A stretch of DNA of 64,000 nucleotides. Origin: Mesorhizobium sp. M1D.F.Ca.ET.043.01.1.1. GTDB lineage: Bacteria > Pseudomonadota > Alphaproteobacteria > Rhizobiales > Rhizobiaceae. The stretch covers positions 2,728,001 to 2,792,000 of the forward strand of contig NZ_CP034444.1 of NCBI RefSeq assembly GCF_003952385.1, written 5' to 3'. The position numbers and the translations under genes were made by a program. Below, piece after piece: positions 63,766-64,000 of the stretch (within the stretch, counting starts at the first letter, position 1; each line of letters opens with the position of its first letter). The notes beneath the pieces were generated by a model, which had not been told where the DNA came from, made no database searches, and saw only the letters and a program-made list of their open reading frames with translations.

Positions 63766-64000
63766 TTAAGGCCGCGCCGCTTCGCGCGCGGACACCGCCT
63801 TGTGCAGATGCACCATCATGGCGGCGGCGAAAAGCGGCGTCAGAAGGTTGAGCAGCGGCACCGCAAGGAAGGCAGCGATGACCAGCCCGGCCAGGAACAC
63901 CGTGCCAGCATATTTGCGGCGAAGCGCCTTGGCTCCAGCCTCGGGACGGAATCGCATGGCGGCGAATTCGAAGAACTCGCGCCCAAGCAGGTAGCCGTTG
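63766..64000 (-). CDS. EI24/CysZ-like membrane protein, partial (cut by the right edge)
   Basis: The 3' end of a gene on the minus strand; the frame is open through 64000. The visible 77 residues (NGYLLGREFFEFAAMRFRP, then FLAGLVIAAFLAVPLLNLLTPLFAAAMMVHLHK) match the last membrane segments of EI24/CysZ-type proteins, which take part in sulfate uptake or are of unknown function. Only the C-terminus is seen, so the start and length cannot be stated. Confidence 0.75.
   Translation of the reverse strand, partial: NGYLLGREFFEFAAMRFRPEAGAKALRRKYAGTVFLAGLVIAAFLAVPLLNLLTPLFAAAMMVHLHKAVSAREAARP

Overview
This is a 64 kb stretch of GC-rich chromosome. Gene content and interspersed repeats point to a Rhizobiales alphaproteobacterium, most likely Mesorhizobium or a close relative. 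The supporting points are an orfA/pit-type phosphate transporter pair, an fds-type NAD+-dependent formate dehydrogenase, a ydcSTUVW-like transporter and dehydrogenase cluster, a haloalkane dehalogenase of the kind known from Mesorhizobium loti, and many short palindromic intergenic repeats of the rhizobial mosaic (RIME-like) type. The species call is inference. I see no phage, no complete insertion sequence, no CRISPR array, and no rRNA or tRNA gene. I count 59 protein genes; the last one is cut by the right edge.

Layout. 1-7.2 kb: dipeptide-binding protein (dppA), an acyl-CoA ligase with an unusual Lys/Ala-rich N-terminus, a methyltransferase, a HAD phosphatase and pgi. 7.2-15.8 kb: a tandem hairpin array, a MocR regulator, a non-pyrrolysine MttB-family methyltransferase, a D-xylonate dehydratase-like enzyme, a CoxG-like protein, the Fe-S carrier Mrp and a VOC protein. 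15.8-24.8 kb: pit and its DUF47 partner, then a LysR regulator and the fdsGBA-fdhD-fdsD operon, preceded by a near-perfect LysR-type operator. 24.9-28.7 kb: a hydrolase/pseudo-cyclase/LuxR fusion regulator followed by three small genes, facing a Tat-exported SnoaL-like gene bracketed by 89-bp inverted repeats. 28.8-36.5 kb: ydcSTUVW-like genes, a LysR and a DeoR regulator. 36.6-44.2 kb: a leader region with a terminator hairpin, a choline-kinase-like enzyme coupled to a two-domain dimethylglycine dehydrogenase-like enzyme, a methyltransferase, a second choline-kinase-like protein, a DMT transporter and a cytosine deaminase-like enzyme. 44.3-53.4 kb: an MsbA-like ABC exporter, ilvD, an ArsR/SRPBCC/PhnB-like operon, prfC, and a haloalkane dehalogenase coupled to a TetR gene with a 20-bp perfect operator. 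53.5-64 kb: DUF1127, DUF4242, a winged-helix/TPR regulator, an FAD oxidase and amidase, a class II amidotransferase, DUF6356, Lrp, dut, HAD, an exported unknown, a PEP-mutase family enzyme and a partial CysZ/EI24 protein.

Functional themes. Much of the window deals with one-carbon and methylated-amine metabolism: an MttB-like methyltransferase, an FAD/tetrahydrofolate demethylase, two choline-kinase-like enzymes, gamma-aminobutyraldehyde dehydrogenase with a polyamine-type importer, and formate dehydrogenase as the final oxidation step. How these link into pathways is inference. The non-coding fraction is also informative: several classes of palindromic repeat sit between convergent genes, and one RIME-like unit is inserted inside another repeat.
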